Part shown: piece after piece, positions 55,001 to 62,906 of the stretch
Layout of the letters: the number at the start of each line of letters is the position of its first letter
Numbering within the stretch: the first letter of the stretch is position 1
NCBI GenBank assembly: GCA_045542595.1
Contig: JAZQLI010000041.1
Coordinates: forward strand, 1 to 64,000
DNA: 64,000 nucleotides
From: Scatosoma sp045542595
Lineage (GTDB): Bacteria > Bacillota > Clostridia > Christensenellales > Borkfalkiaceae
Reading direction: 5' to 3'
Notes under the pieces: generated by a model
What the model was told of the DNA's origin: nothing
The model's input: the letters and a program-made list of their open reading frames with translations, nothing else
Databases searched by the model: none
Position numbers and translations under genes: made by a program

Positions 55001-55283
55001 CTTCCTCACTCATTAACATCAACTTGGCATAAGTATAGAAACAGATATTGTTAGGCTCTGCACCGCCTGCTTGTTTCAAGTTTTCAATTTGAGTCTTGAA
55101 AATATATTCTGACGGCGAAAGCCAACATATCTTTTCTTTGCTTTTTTCTTCGCAAAGTTTGAATCCGATAAAGGATTTACCCGTACCGGTAGGATGTATT
55201 ATGGCGGCTTTGCCACACGACTCAAGCATTTCAAGAGCCGAATTATATGCTATTTGGTTGTGAGAAAACAACTGAATACTCAT
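52074..55283 (-). CDS. DEAD/DEAH helicase with nine helicase-associated repeats
   Basis: 1069 residues. SF2 helicase core: Walker A PTGTGKS (residues 31-37), motif II DEFH (107-110), SAT (137-139), and motif VI QQIGRALSASKD. From about residue 411 to 1060 come nine helicase-associated (HA, PF03457) repeats of about 70 residues, each like W..Y..AK.YY.EHG.L.VP..Y....G..LG.W...R and ending IGMVW. The number of repeats is high. It is the first gene of the polysaccharide operon, directly downstream of the invertible segment. HA repeats probably bind nucleic acid; why a helicase heads a polysaccharide operon is not known. Confidence 0.92.
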   Translation of the reverse strand: MSIQLFSHNQIAYNSALEMLESCGKAAIIHPTGTGKSFIGFKLCEEKSKEKICWLSPSEYIFKTQIENLKQAGGAEPNNICFYTYAKLMLMSEEELSSINPNYIVLDEFHRCGAEMWGEGVQRLFALYPNVKVLGLSATAIRYLDNQRDMAQEIFEGNIASEMTLGEAIVRGILAPPKYILSIYSYQKDLEKYQRRIKGAKNRAVRDEAEKYYEALRRALEKADGLDLIFKKHIKSQDGKYIVFCANVEHMKDMIEKVPEWFGAVDNTPHIYSAYSDDPATSKAFAEFKADESEHLKLLFCIDMLNEGVHVEKIDGVILFRPTVSPIIYKQQIGRALSASKDKEPIIFDIVNNIDNLYSIGTIEQEMQIAMNYYRFLGMDEEIVNEHFKIVDEVQNVRRIFDKLNDTLTASWDMMYGFAKQYYIEYGNLEVPRRYKTEGGYSLGHWIFTQRNVYKGEAYGTLGKDRIKKLEAIGMVWDSIRDISWQRYYDLAKAYYDEHGDLNVPCDYKKANGIDLAAWIRRIRTYRKNGIQKTYLTEERIAELDKMGMIWNIPDYLWEENFAGALDFYRQNGHLNIPAEYCAPNGLKIGTWIRRQRALRAGKAKTGVPPTEEQIARLDEIGMNWKNHSESAWDRGYKATLAYYQEHGNIDVPTTYVTPTGYRLGAWLADRRENGKENHSEEQQKQLDELGMVWVKPDSWEIRYALAKRYYEEHGDLNIPPKYKADGIWLSKWVNEQRQIYIGNRGKKKLTEEQIQRLEAIGMVWENRNYLVWNEAWDKQFERAKAFYLQYGHLNVPSEYDNGNGKQLAIWVVRQRALKAKGKLPKEQIELLESIGMVWVIDDPWEIGFVHAKEYYTANGDLLVNPNYVCPDGYNLGGWITNQRANCKTADKYRKLDKVQIKRLNEIGMVWNVGEFRWEEAYKRAAVFYRENGHLVIPRHYGQEKEFDLYEWVMSQRNKYRSGELSEDKIQKLEKIGMDWLTSVERDWENHYDSAERYYRKHGTLKMPCTYVDESGFPLGMWLWRIRTNKTKLRTEGANGNQVERLRAIGFEFSTETEEIITPKAVCVV

Positions 55284-55302
55284 AACGACTCCTTCCTTCT
55301 CA

Positions 55303-55329
55303 TTTCAACAATAAAGTTTTTACCTTTAT
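55303..55329. repeat. Left 27-base inverted repeat of the invertible segment
   Basis: A perfect inverted match to 56790-56816. It begins TTTCAACAATAAAG. Inside it ATAAAG (55311-55316) and CTTTAT (55324-55329) flank the 7-base TTTTTAC. This is the arm-spacer-arm layout of a tyrosine recombinase crossover core. It lies 20 bases upstream of the helicase start codon, leaving the ribosome binding site outside the segment. Confidence 0.9.
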
Positions 55330-55392
55330 CGTGTCTTGTTCATCAATGGTTATTAGCTATTTCTTCCTTATTTTATAGTCGTAGTTTATAAT

Positions 55393-55421
55393 ATTATATC
55401 ATATTATGTAGAAAATTACAA
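55393..55421 (-). promoter_or_regulatory. Promoter inside the invertible segment, facing the polysaccharide operon
   Basis: Minus strand TTGTAA (55416-55421), a 17-base spacer and TATAAT (55393-55398). It is the only good promoter for the helicase and the genes after it. In the orientation seen here it points toward them (ON). Confidence 0.7.
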
Positions 55422-55585
55422 GTCTTTTTTGCATTTCGGCAATAACAAAAAGACAAATTTAGTTTACAAAACTATTATTTTATAGCATAGTAATCAAATT
55501 TTGGCTAAAACGCACCAATTATTGTAATTTTCAACAGTCAAAAAAATCGTCAAAAAAGAAATTAAAAACAAAGGAGATTAATAAA

Positions 55586-56743
55586 ATGTCAAAACGAGGC
55601 GAAAATATCACAAAACGGAAAGACGGTAGGTGGGAAGCGCGAGTCTTAAAAGGCTACAATCAGGACGGACGAGCCATATACAAATCTTTGTATGCTCCCT
55701 CATATTCCGAGGTCAAAGCGAAGAAGATTGAGTATATGGCTCTTTTCAATCTTGAAGAAATCAAGAAAAATAGTGATAGCGGTGTTTTTGATACCGTTTT
55801 ATCATTATTCTTGCAATACAAAAAGTATCAGGTAAAAGAATCAACGTTCGCGTGCTATACAAACATCATTGATAAACACATACGCCCTACGCTTGGGATT
55901 ATGAAAACTCGGAAAATTGATAGTGTTGTCATTGAGAGTTTTATTGATGAAAAGCTCAATAGCGGTAGAATAGATAATTCGGGCGGTTTATCAAGAAAAA
56001 CCGTAAAAGATATTCTGACGGTGCTTTCTCTCGTATTAAAATATGCAAATAAAATTGGTCTTATGAATATCAGTCAAATACATTACTCTTTGCCAAAAAT
56101 AGAGAAAGAGGAAATAGAGATATTTTCCACCGATGAAGAAACCGTTATAACAAATTTTGCGGTATCAAGCAACGATTATCAAAAGTTCGGTGTATGTCTT
56201 GCACTCTACACGGGGTTGAGAATTGGAGAGCTTTGTGCGCTACAATGGGAAAATATAGACCTTGACAACTCTTTAATTTTTGTAAAAAGTACGCTTATGC
56301 GAATCACCAATACAGATAAAAAAAGCAAACAAAAAACGAAAATAATTATTGATACTCCCAAGACCCTTGCGGGAAAAAGAGCTATTCCCATTCCGTCATT
56401 TTTACTCCCAAAACTGTTTGAATTATATGGAGAAAACAAAAGCAACCTAGATTTCTTTTTGACGGGTACAACCAAATATATTGAGCCAAGTAATTACTAT
56501 GTAAAATATCAAAAATGGCTACAAGAAATGAATTTATCGGAACACTCTTTTCACGCATTGAGACATACGTTTGCGACACGTTGCGTTGAAAGCGGCTTCG
56601 ATGTTAAAACTTTATCCGAGGTTTTAGGTCACGCCGATGTGAATATCACATTAAATCGTTACGTTCATTCTTCTCTCGAGCTCAAACGTGTTAATATGGA
56701 AAAACTATCAATGTTTTATCCGCAGTCAATTTCAATGTCATAA
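55586..56743 (+). CDS. Tyrosine recombinase inside the invertible segment
   Basis: 385 residues. Tn916-type arrangement: N-terminal arm-binding-like region (RKDGRWEARVLKGYNQDGR), SAM-like core-binding domain (about 65-160) and catalytic domain with the first Arg in TGLRIGELCAL, HALRHTFATR (H-x-x-R), GHADVNITLNRYVH (His and Tyr nucleophile). The start follows AAAGGAGATT. It lies between 27-base inverted repeats with no other gene, so it likely inverts its own segment. An integrase of a lost element is the alternative. Confidence 0.93.
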   Translation: MSKRGENITKRKDGRWEARVLKGYNQDGRAIYKSLYAPSYSEVKAKKIEYMALFNLEEIKKNSDSGVFDTVLSLFLQYKKYQVKESTFACYTNIIDKHIRPTLGIMKTRKIDSVVIESFIDEKLNSGRIDNSGGLSRKTVKDILTVLSLVLKYANKIGLMNISQIHYSLPKIEKEEIEIFSTDEETVITNFAVSSNDYQKFGVCLALYTGLRIGELCALQWENIDLDNSLIFVKSTLMRITNTDKKSKQKTKIIIDTPKTLAGKRAIPIPSFLLPKLFELYGENKSNLDFFLTGTTKYIEPSNYYVKYQKWLQEMNLSEHSFHALRHTFATRCVESGFDVKTLSEVLGHADVNITLNRYVHSSLELKRVNMEKLSMFYPQSISMS

Positions 56744-56751
56744 TCAACGAG

Positions 56752-56785
56752 GAACGCCTTGATTTATAAGGCGTTTCTTTTCTTT
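56752..56785 (+). terminator. Terminator of the recombinase gene, inside the segment
   Basis: AACGCCTT-N7-AAGGCGTT followed by TCTTTTCTTTTTT. After inversion it would stand between the recombinase and the helicase gene and block read-through. Confidence 0.8.
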
Positions 56786-56789
56786 TTTA

Positions 56790-56816
56790 ATAAAGGTAAA
56801 AACTTTATTGTTGAAA
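56790..56816. repeat. Right 27-base inverted repeat of the invertible segment
   Basis: Begins ATAAAGGTAAAAACTTTAT and is the exact reverse complement of 55303-55329, including the 7-base spacer. Flanking bases on both sides differ, so the match has sharp ends. Confidence 0.9.
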
Positions 56817-56820
56817 ACGC

Positions 56821-56858
56821 AAAAAAAGGCGGAACTTATATCAAGTTCCGCCTTTTTT
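56821..56858. terminator. Bidirectional terminator just outside the segment
   Basis: GGCGGAACTT-N5-AAGTTCCGCC with A6 before and T7 after. In the inverted orientation it would stop transcripts from the 55393 promoter within about 50 bases of the repeat. Confidence 0.9.
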
Positions 56859-57120
56859 TATTCAATTATCGTCATCTATTTATCTAAGTGCTATTTTCTT
56901 GTTTATTATATCAAATCATTGAAAATTCGTCAAGAGATTGACTTTCCCTTTAATTCGACAAGTGAATAGTCCCATTTTGCCCCCTAAAATTGAACTGATT
57001 TTCATTGTAAATAGCAAAAAAATAGTTTTCCTTGACTTTAAGGGCGAGTTTTGTTATACAAAACTCCATTCAATTTTCATACCTAAAAACGAATCCCCAC
57101 CTATCAAACTATATCTATCT

Positions 57121-57262
57121 TCTTCCTTCACTTGATTTGGTGTTTTCCTTTCAAATGTTGATGTGGTCAATGCCCATTATAATACCTAATGTATTCATCA
57201 ATTGTATTGATTAACCCACCAAAAAACTCTAACTCGCGTGAATTCAAATCATCCTGTTTCAT
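57121..57262 (-). pseudogene. Remnant of an IS3-family transposase C-terminus
   Basis: Minus-strand reading from 57262 gives 31 residues ending LINTIDEYIRYYNGH and a stop at 57167; past the stop the same frame reads QHLKGKHQIK. This matches the IS3/IS150 OrfB tail pattern (EEL...IDEYI.YYN..R...LKG.SP). No upstream transposase part or full IS is visible. It is a decayed fragment. The rest of the 56860-57318 gap shows nothing else I can support. Confidence 0.5.
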
Positions 57263-57318
57263 ATTTAAAAAGGCCTTTTTATTACATTGCATTAAATTTT
57301 CGACAAACCATAGTTCTT

Positions 57319-57354
57319 AAAATAGAACCCTCCATTAACGACAGGTTCTATTTT
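57319..57354 (-). terminator. Terminator of the pPIWI_RE operon
   Basis: AAAATAGAACC / GGTTCTATTTT 11-base stem, just past the pPIWI_RE stop codon, with T residues in the minus sense. Confidence 0.7.
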
Positions 57355-57367
57355 TATTAGATATCTT

Positions 57368-59839
57368 TTATAGTTTCAAAAGATAATCTTCAGCCAAAGT
57401 TTTTCCTAAATGCAGGGGCAAGGGCAAAATTGTTTTTTGATTGTATTGGATAGATACTGCACATAAATTGAACACATATTTAACCCATTCATCAGATTTA
57501 TCATTTTCCTGTAACTGTACTGGATAAATCTCTATCATATCTTTCTCTGCATAATCATTTGTAGGATGGTCTATTCTAGAATCCCATAAACTTGCATTGT
57601 ATATTAGATTGTTGGGTTTACTTGCAATCGCCCAATAGGTTTCATTATATTTGAATACCCCTGAACAAGAAGCATAAGCATTTTCTTTCTTACTATCCAC
57701 ACTTTTACAAGTATAATAGTCAGGAACCTCTGCATTATTCCGTATCCGCAAGATTCTTATGCCAGTCCCCAGTAAAGACATTTCATAAGGATTTTTATCC
57801 CCTACATCTATAAATTTAGGACAATATTTTACGTCAGCCGTATAATCACCTATTACTTTGTCGGTTATCCCTCGCCATAAAGGACGCGTATTCCCATCAG
57901 AATTAACCATTAAAACGACGGAATCTTGTTCATATTTGTTCTTTAATTCAATCATTTTTTGTTTTGCGGGGGAAAAACTCGCTTGCTTACACAATTCTTC
58001 TAAATTCTTATTCCAATATAACTTTGCCATTTCAAGACAAGCTTTTCTATAGCTAATGGAAGTTCCACGAAACGCAGAACACTGTACTCGAGTTTTTCCG
58101 TTGATTAAATCTACAGAAATAAATACAGGTAAAAATCTCCCCTTATTTACTTGACCTTGAACTTGAGTGCAAACATGCATACCGATCCATTCCACTTGCG
58201 AAAATGTTTGTTTTCTGTACTTATCAACATCAATTAAAAATGCTAGACCTAATTGTCGATATAAATCATATACTGCATGGTCTATTTTTTGCCTAAGATT
58301 TTCCCCTTCGCGAATGGGATTGATAAACTGTACAACTCGTCCAGTTAACGCAAATGCATTACGTACAATTCCTTTAGGATCTTGCCCCGATTCATACATT
58401 TCAGCACTAGGAATCAAACAGATACAGCCTACCACCTCTTCCGTCTTCCCCAAATGCCTAATAACTTCTTCACGCCTATTAATTTTCGCTTGCAAACTCG
58501 CATCTGTCAGTGTAAGACACATATCCCCGACATTCTTAAATTCAATTTCAATATGCAACTTAGAGTCAGCAGTGTTCTCCCCAAAATCTTCTATAATTTT
58601 TTCTTTTACTGTAGATAATAACGCTTGGGCTTTTTCTCCTTGCGTACCGTATAACTCAAATCTAATATACTTGGTTTCGCAACATAATGCCGCCCATTCT
58701 CGAAAAGATTCTCTAGACGGATAATTCCTAGGACTCTCATAACAAGGAATTGGAGTTTTACTTGTCACTCTCTCTCCACGCGACGCTTTTTCGAAGTTTT
58801 CTTCAATCAGATCAAAAACCTGTTCATAGATTGCTACTTTATCCCCTACGGGAACACCTGTGCCAATTTTCGAATCAACAAATCCTTTCATTCTGTTATT
58901 ATAGGACAGCAAAAAGTCCTCTGTTCCATCTTCAACTATATTCATTAAATCATTGCTTGAAGGCAATTGGGTAAACTCGTATAAATTGTAACACTTTAAA
59001 TCCATTTCCCTCCAATCCACTAATTTGGAATTATAGTTATATTCAAGAGAAATGGGATAATACCTATCAACTGCAGTTTTAACATAAACCATAATATTTT
59101 CTCTAGCAAAAATAGAACTTTCTTTATTCCATCTAGAATAAACCCACCTATGAATACTCAAATCACACAGCAATAAGGCTTGCTTATACGGGGGAAATGT
59201 TTGCACTGAAAATTGTATCGCATATGAATATGCATGCCCAAACTTCTCATCTCGAAGTGGTTGGCTAATCAATTCATTTTTTCCGACATAGGATAAATGT
59301 AAACGAGTCCCATTTACAAGTATATTTCGCCCTTTTAACTGGTTAATAACTATTAACGGTAGCGCTTTATATGCTTCAGGATTCACAGTTCCATCTTGAT
59401 TGGATAAAAGTTTTTCTTCTTCACTTTTTAACACAAGCAAATCCGAAACCTGCATTTCAGAACATAATGATTTAGCCGCTGCTTTAATAGCTGGCACAAC
59501 TTTAGAGTCGGCATAAATAGCCAATACCCAAAACTTAATCATTTCCAACAATCTTTTTATTTGCTTATCTGTAAATTCTAAACAAGCAGAAAGCCATAAG
59601 CTATCGTCGGATTGTTCAAATATAGGTTTTATATCCACAATATTATCCATCCAGGAATCCACCATCTTTTGAAGTGACGTTGTTGGCAAGGATTGTCCCA
59701 ATTTGTAGCTAAACTTCCTCTTTTTTTCAAGCTCAAAAAGACGTTCTTTCCACATTTTCGGAAAGCCGATATAGTATATTTTTTGTTTTAAATTGGGCTT
59801 AATCGTATAAGCCATAGGAAAAATATTCTGATTAGCCAT
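57368..59839 (-). CDS. pPIWI_RE protein (prokaryotic PIWI-like, RE family)
   Basis: 823 residues from the ATG at 59839, eight bases after AAAGGAGGG; an in-frame extension to 59902 lies inside the helicase gene. The layout fits the pPIWI_RE family: an N-terminal X region (about 1-330), a MID-like region (about 380-540) and a C-terminal RNase H/PIWI-like domain (about 545-823). In the last, FISVDLING, the family's conserved Arg in NSDGNTRPLWRG (about 650), its conserved Glu in DMIEIYPVQL (about 769) and the PLPLHLGKTLAEDYLL end are seen. The family name comes from those R and E residues. It is predicted to bind a guide or R-loop in defence. Whether this copy can cut cannot be judged. Confidence 0.88.
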   Translation of the reverse strand: MANQNIFPMAYTIKPNLKQKIYYIGFPKMWKERLFELEKKRKFSYKLGQSLPTTSLQKMVDSWMDNIVDIKPIFEQSDDSLWLSACLEFTDKQIKRLLEMIKFWVLAIYADSKVVPAIKAAAKSLCSEMQVSDLLVLKSEEEKLLSNQDGTVNPEAYKALPLIVINQLKGRNILVNGTRLHLSYVGKNELISQPLRDEKFGHAYSYAIQFSVQTFPPYKQALLLCDLSIHRWVYSRWNKESSIFARENIMVYVKTAVDRYYPISLEYNYNSKLVDWREMDLKCYNLYEFTQLPSSNDLMNIVEDGTEDFLLSYNNRMKGFVDSKIGTGVPVGDKVAIYEQVFDLIEENFEKASRGERVTSKTPIPCYESPRNYPSRESFREWAALCCETKYIRFELYGTQGEKAQALLSTVKEKIIEDFGENTADSKLHIEIEFKNVGDMCLTLTDASLQAKINRREEVIRHLGKTEEVVGCICLIPSAEMYESGQDPKGIVRNAFALTGRVVQFINPIREGENLRQKIDHAVYDLYRQLGLAFLIDVDKYRKQTFSQVEWIGMHVCTQVQGQVNKGRFLPVFISVDLINGKTRVQCSAFRGTSISYRKACLEMAKLYWNKNLEELCKQASFSPAKQKMIELKNKYEQDSVVLMVNSDGNTRPLWRGITDKVIGDYTADVKYCPKFIDVGDKNPYEMSLLGTGIRILRIRNNAEVPDYYTCKSVDSKKENAYASCSGVFKYNETYWAIASKPNNLIYNASLWDSRIDHPTNDYAEKDMIEIYPVQLQENDKSDEWVKYVFNLCAVSIQYNQKTILPLPLHLGKTLAEDYLLKL

Positions 59840-62800
59840 GTTGGATCCCTCCTTTGTATGCCTTATAAAATGGCTCGTATAATGTTTTTGCAATGGCAGC
59901 ACAATCTTCTCTACTCATTAAGTTATCTAAATATTTACCTAACGAATTTAAGCAATCAAAGCTGCTTGGCTTTGATTCCACACCTCGGAATGCACCATCC
60001 ATAAAATACACGTGCGGTGCAGGTTTACTCACATCCGTTACGCGCGCAAGACGACCAAAAATTTGAAGAATTAAAATAAATAATGTTGAAACGATATCCT
60101 TCTGGTCCGCTTCTTCTAAATCACTCAACCCATAATTTGCTTTACCTGTTACAATTGACCAACGCTTAGTCGCTTCTTGGCGAACACGTAAATTATAATC
60201 CCAAACCGATTCATCACTACGTCTAGGGAAATGCGCTTCAATATATCCATTCAATTTACTGCCCTTATCTTGAATATCATCAGGCACCGACATTGGACGC
60301 ACCATAAAAAAGACAACACCTAGCGCAGAATGTCCAGTCTCATCAACAATATTATGTCCACGTTCAATTGCCAATGCAGGCGCAATTAATATATCGTACA
60401 CACTATCAGCAAAACGAGAAACCTCACCCCTTTTAATTGTCGCACTCTCTATCTCATCCGCTTTTGCATCAGAAATCATACAGCAAACCTTGGCTTTACA
60501 ATATTGCCTTTCTAAAGATTCCTGTAAAACCGAGCATATCATTTTTGCTTGTGAATAGCTATTAACAATTAATAAAATTTTACCTGCATTTCTGTTGTAT
60601 TCTTGAATGATGAGATCTGTCGATTTTTCAACAACCGTTTTTAACATTTTGAACTTATCTTCATCTCTCGCACCTGAAACACGCTCAAGGAAACCCGATT
60701 CATAGAACCTCGTTTTTTCCAAAAAATCTCGTTTTTCCGCATCTGCTTCTAGGATATAATTAACTGGACGATTGATATGATATTCATAAGAACCTTCAGC
60801 CCAACTAGAACCTGACAACATAATTACATGTGGACCAATAGGACGCCCTTGCTCATCCAATTTTAAATAAGGCAAATCCTTCATTAAGCTACGTCCAAAT
60901 GCGAATTGCCTAAATAATATGATATCGCCATCAGAAGTTCTTTTCAAACCAAAAAGATTTCCGCATACAGCCGAAGGCAAAATACGTTGTTGTTCCTTAA
61001 ACCTTGATTGAAGAAAGCTGAACAACTCATTTTGTCCATAAGATGTTTCGTGACTCGACGCATAAGCGTCATTTAATTCACGAATAAATTTATCAAAATA
61101 AATGAGACATAAAATCAACTTGATTCTTGCGTCTTGGATAGCAATAATTTTTTTGCTTTGCTTTCTTTCTCGCATATCCGTTTCTGCATTTACCCAATCC
61201 TTATAAGAAGCATCAAACAAAGCAAAATCCGTGCATACACACGACGATTCCAAAGCCTTAAACAAGAAACTCTCTTCAATTGCGTCAGTCTTCATTAGAT
61301 TGTGAATTTTTTCGTAAATCTCCTGAGGCAAGCTATAAGTCTCATCTTGTTGCATATCTTGTAGCAACGTTAAAGCAGAAAAACTTTCACCCTCTTTTAA
61401 TCGATTCCATTTACCCAAGTCTGTTTTTAATGCCGCAGAAATACAACTCATAACAATCGCCGAGCGCAACTGTAAGTGCGCATATCTTGTTTGCGCTGGA
61501 TGATTTTCCCTTTCTTTTTCGCTACTTTTCATATGGCGAGCACAATTATCGGCAGACTCTTTGATATAGTCGTTAAAACTTGTTTCAGGCATAAATAATT
61601 GGTCTAACGTTTTTTGAGATCTATCACTTTCATCAAAAATGACAATATCAAACTGTTCCAAAACAACATTCAAGAAAAGTTCTCTATTCTTCCCTACTTT
61701 TGTCATTGCATATCCCGCAACAGTTGTTAAAACAATATTCTTTTCATAGCATTCCCGCATCATCCTAGCCCCAGGGCAAAGATCAAAATAAGGACAAATA
61801 TACGATTTTTGAGCTTTACTTAATGAATAGCAAGGTTCTGCTCCATAAGTTAAACTGGCATCTTCACTATTATTCATACCGTCAATTAAACATACCGTTG
61901 TTAAATATTTGGATATCTTTTCAGGCAAACAAGTTTTTTCAGGATTCGCCAGTTGATTGATATATTTTAACCTTTCTTTCCTTCCCACAAGCGGCGCACA
62001 ATTAACCCCTAATGAATCCAAATATTCCCATAAATGCATTACTTCCGAAACTGTATCCAAAACAATAACCATCTTTTTATTGTTTTTGTTAGCCCAAAAA
62101 GCCAGTACTTTAATAAGCGTAGATTTACCTGCGCCTACCATACCCACAATATTTTGAACTTGGTTTATCGTTAAGCAATCTGCAGGGAGAACTTCTTTAC
62201 CATTTACCTTTTTGATGATGTTACTTTTCAAAATTTCAAAGCAATAATCTTTAGAATTAATTGCTTTCATTTCTTTCGCACAATCAAGCAATTCTTCTAA
62301 TTCAATGCAAATGCTTTCCCTTTGCGGTTCACATATCGGAACATTCTCATCCGTCTCAAAATTATCTTGCGATACACTTATATCAACCGTTATCTTGCCA
62401 TCTGTGCCATCGTCATTTTTTGGCGTAGCATAATAAACATAACGTCCTTCATCTGCGATTGGTAAATCGTCTTTCTTATCTCCCCATTCAGTCCAAAATC
62501 TTTCCCATTCAGCCAAGCGATTATTGTAACTATACGGATAATCCTCTTCCTTTTTACGCACTACCACTTTATTATCTAAAACAACAAAGTTAAATGCTCT
62601 AGCTTTATCATAATCCGAAGCTTTATACTTTTTTAATTGATCCAACCAAAATTCTCTAGCTCTAAAATAACCCAGTGAACGACGGGCGTACTGTAATTGT
62701 CGATCATTATTTGTCGCGCTCACCATTCCTATGGTTTGGTATTGTGCAAATAAAATATATGCCTTTTCAACATCAGCATTTTCATCTTGTTGCAACAACA

Positions 62801-62906
62801 AATGTAATACAGCTTCAATAGAAGCGAATTCTTTCAAAGTTAAATTACCCTCTTTAGGAAAATAAGGACTCAAATTTTTATACCATTCTATCTTTTCACT
62901 TTTCAT
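59832..62906 (-). CDS. DinG/XPD-type Fe-S helicase of the pPIWI_RE island
   Basis: 1024 residues from the ATG at 62906, which overlaps the previous stop as ATGA and follows AAGGTGA. SF2 helicase with Walker A GMVGAGKST (about residue 254) and a Walker B box FDESDRS (about 425). Between them are four cysteines (PCYSL, ICPYFDLCPG, ECYEK; about 356-385) placed as in the 4Fe-4S domain of XPD/DinG helicases. The C-terminal helicase half has IFGRLARVTD. The N-terminal 230 residues are specific to this group. It likely unwinds DNA or RNA-DNA hybrids for the pPIWI_RE protein. Its stop overlaps the pPIWI_RE start by eight bases. Confidence 0.88.
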   Translation of the reverse strand: MKSEKIEWYKNLSPYFPKEGNLTLKEFASIEAVLHLLLQQDENADVEKAYILFAQYQTIGMVSATNNDRQLQYARRSLGYFRAREFWLDQLKKYKASDYDKARAFNFVVLDNKVVVRKKEEDYPYSYNNRLAEWERFWTEWGDKKDDLPIADEGRYVYYATPKNDDGTDGKITVDISVSQDNFETDENVPICEPQRESICIELEELLDCAKEMKAINSKDYCFEILKSNIIKKVNGKEVLPADCLTINQVQNIVGMVGAGKSTLIKVLAFWANKNNKKMVIVLDTVSEVMHLWEYLDSLGVNCAPLVGRKERLKYINQLANPEKTCLPEKISKYLTTVCLIDGMNNSEDASLTYGAEPCYSLSKAQKSYICPYFDLCPGARMMRECYEKNIVLTTVAGYAMTKVGKNRELFLNVVLEQFDIVIFDESDRSQKTLDQLFMPETSFNDYIKESADNCARHMKSSEKERENHPAQTRYAHLQLRSAIVMSCISAALKTDLGKWNRLKEGESFSALTLLQDMQQDETYSLPQEIYEKIHNLMKTDAIEESFLFKALESSCVCTDFALFDASYKDWVNAETDMRERKQSKKIIAIQDARIKLILCLIYFDKFIRELNDAYASSHETSYGQNELFSFLQSRFKEQQRILPSAVCGNLFGLKRTSDGDIILFRQFAFGRSLMKDLPYLKLDEQGRPIGPHVIMLSGSSWAEGSYEYHINRPVNYILEADAEKRDFLEKTRFYESGFLERVSGARDEDKFKMLKTVVEKSTDLIIQEYNRNAGKILLIVNSYSQAKMICSVLQESLERQYCKAKVCCMISDAKADEIESATIKRGEVSRFADSVYDILIAPALAIERGHNIVDETGHSALGVVFFMVRPMSVPDDIQDKGSKLNGYIEAHFPRRSDESVWDYNLRVRQEATKRWSIVTGKANYGLSDLEEADQKDIVSTLFILILQIFGRLARVTDVSKPAPHVYFMDGAFRGVESKPSSFDCLNSLGKYLDNLMSREDCAAIAKTLYEPFYKAYKGGIQHG

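Noticed and set aside
55303..56816. Insertion sequence with terminal inverted repeats
   Set aside because: The enclosed protein is a tyrosine recombinase, not a DDE transposase. The repeats have a crossover-core layout and there is no target duplication (flanking bases differ).
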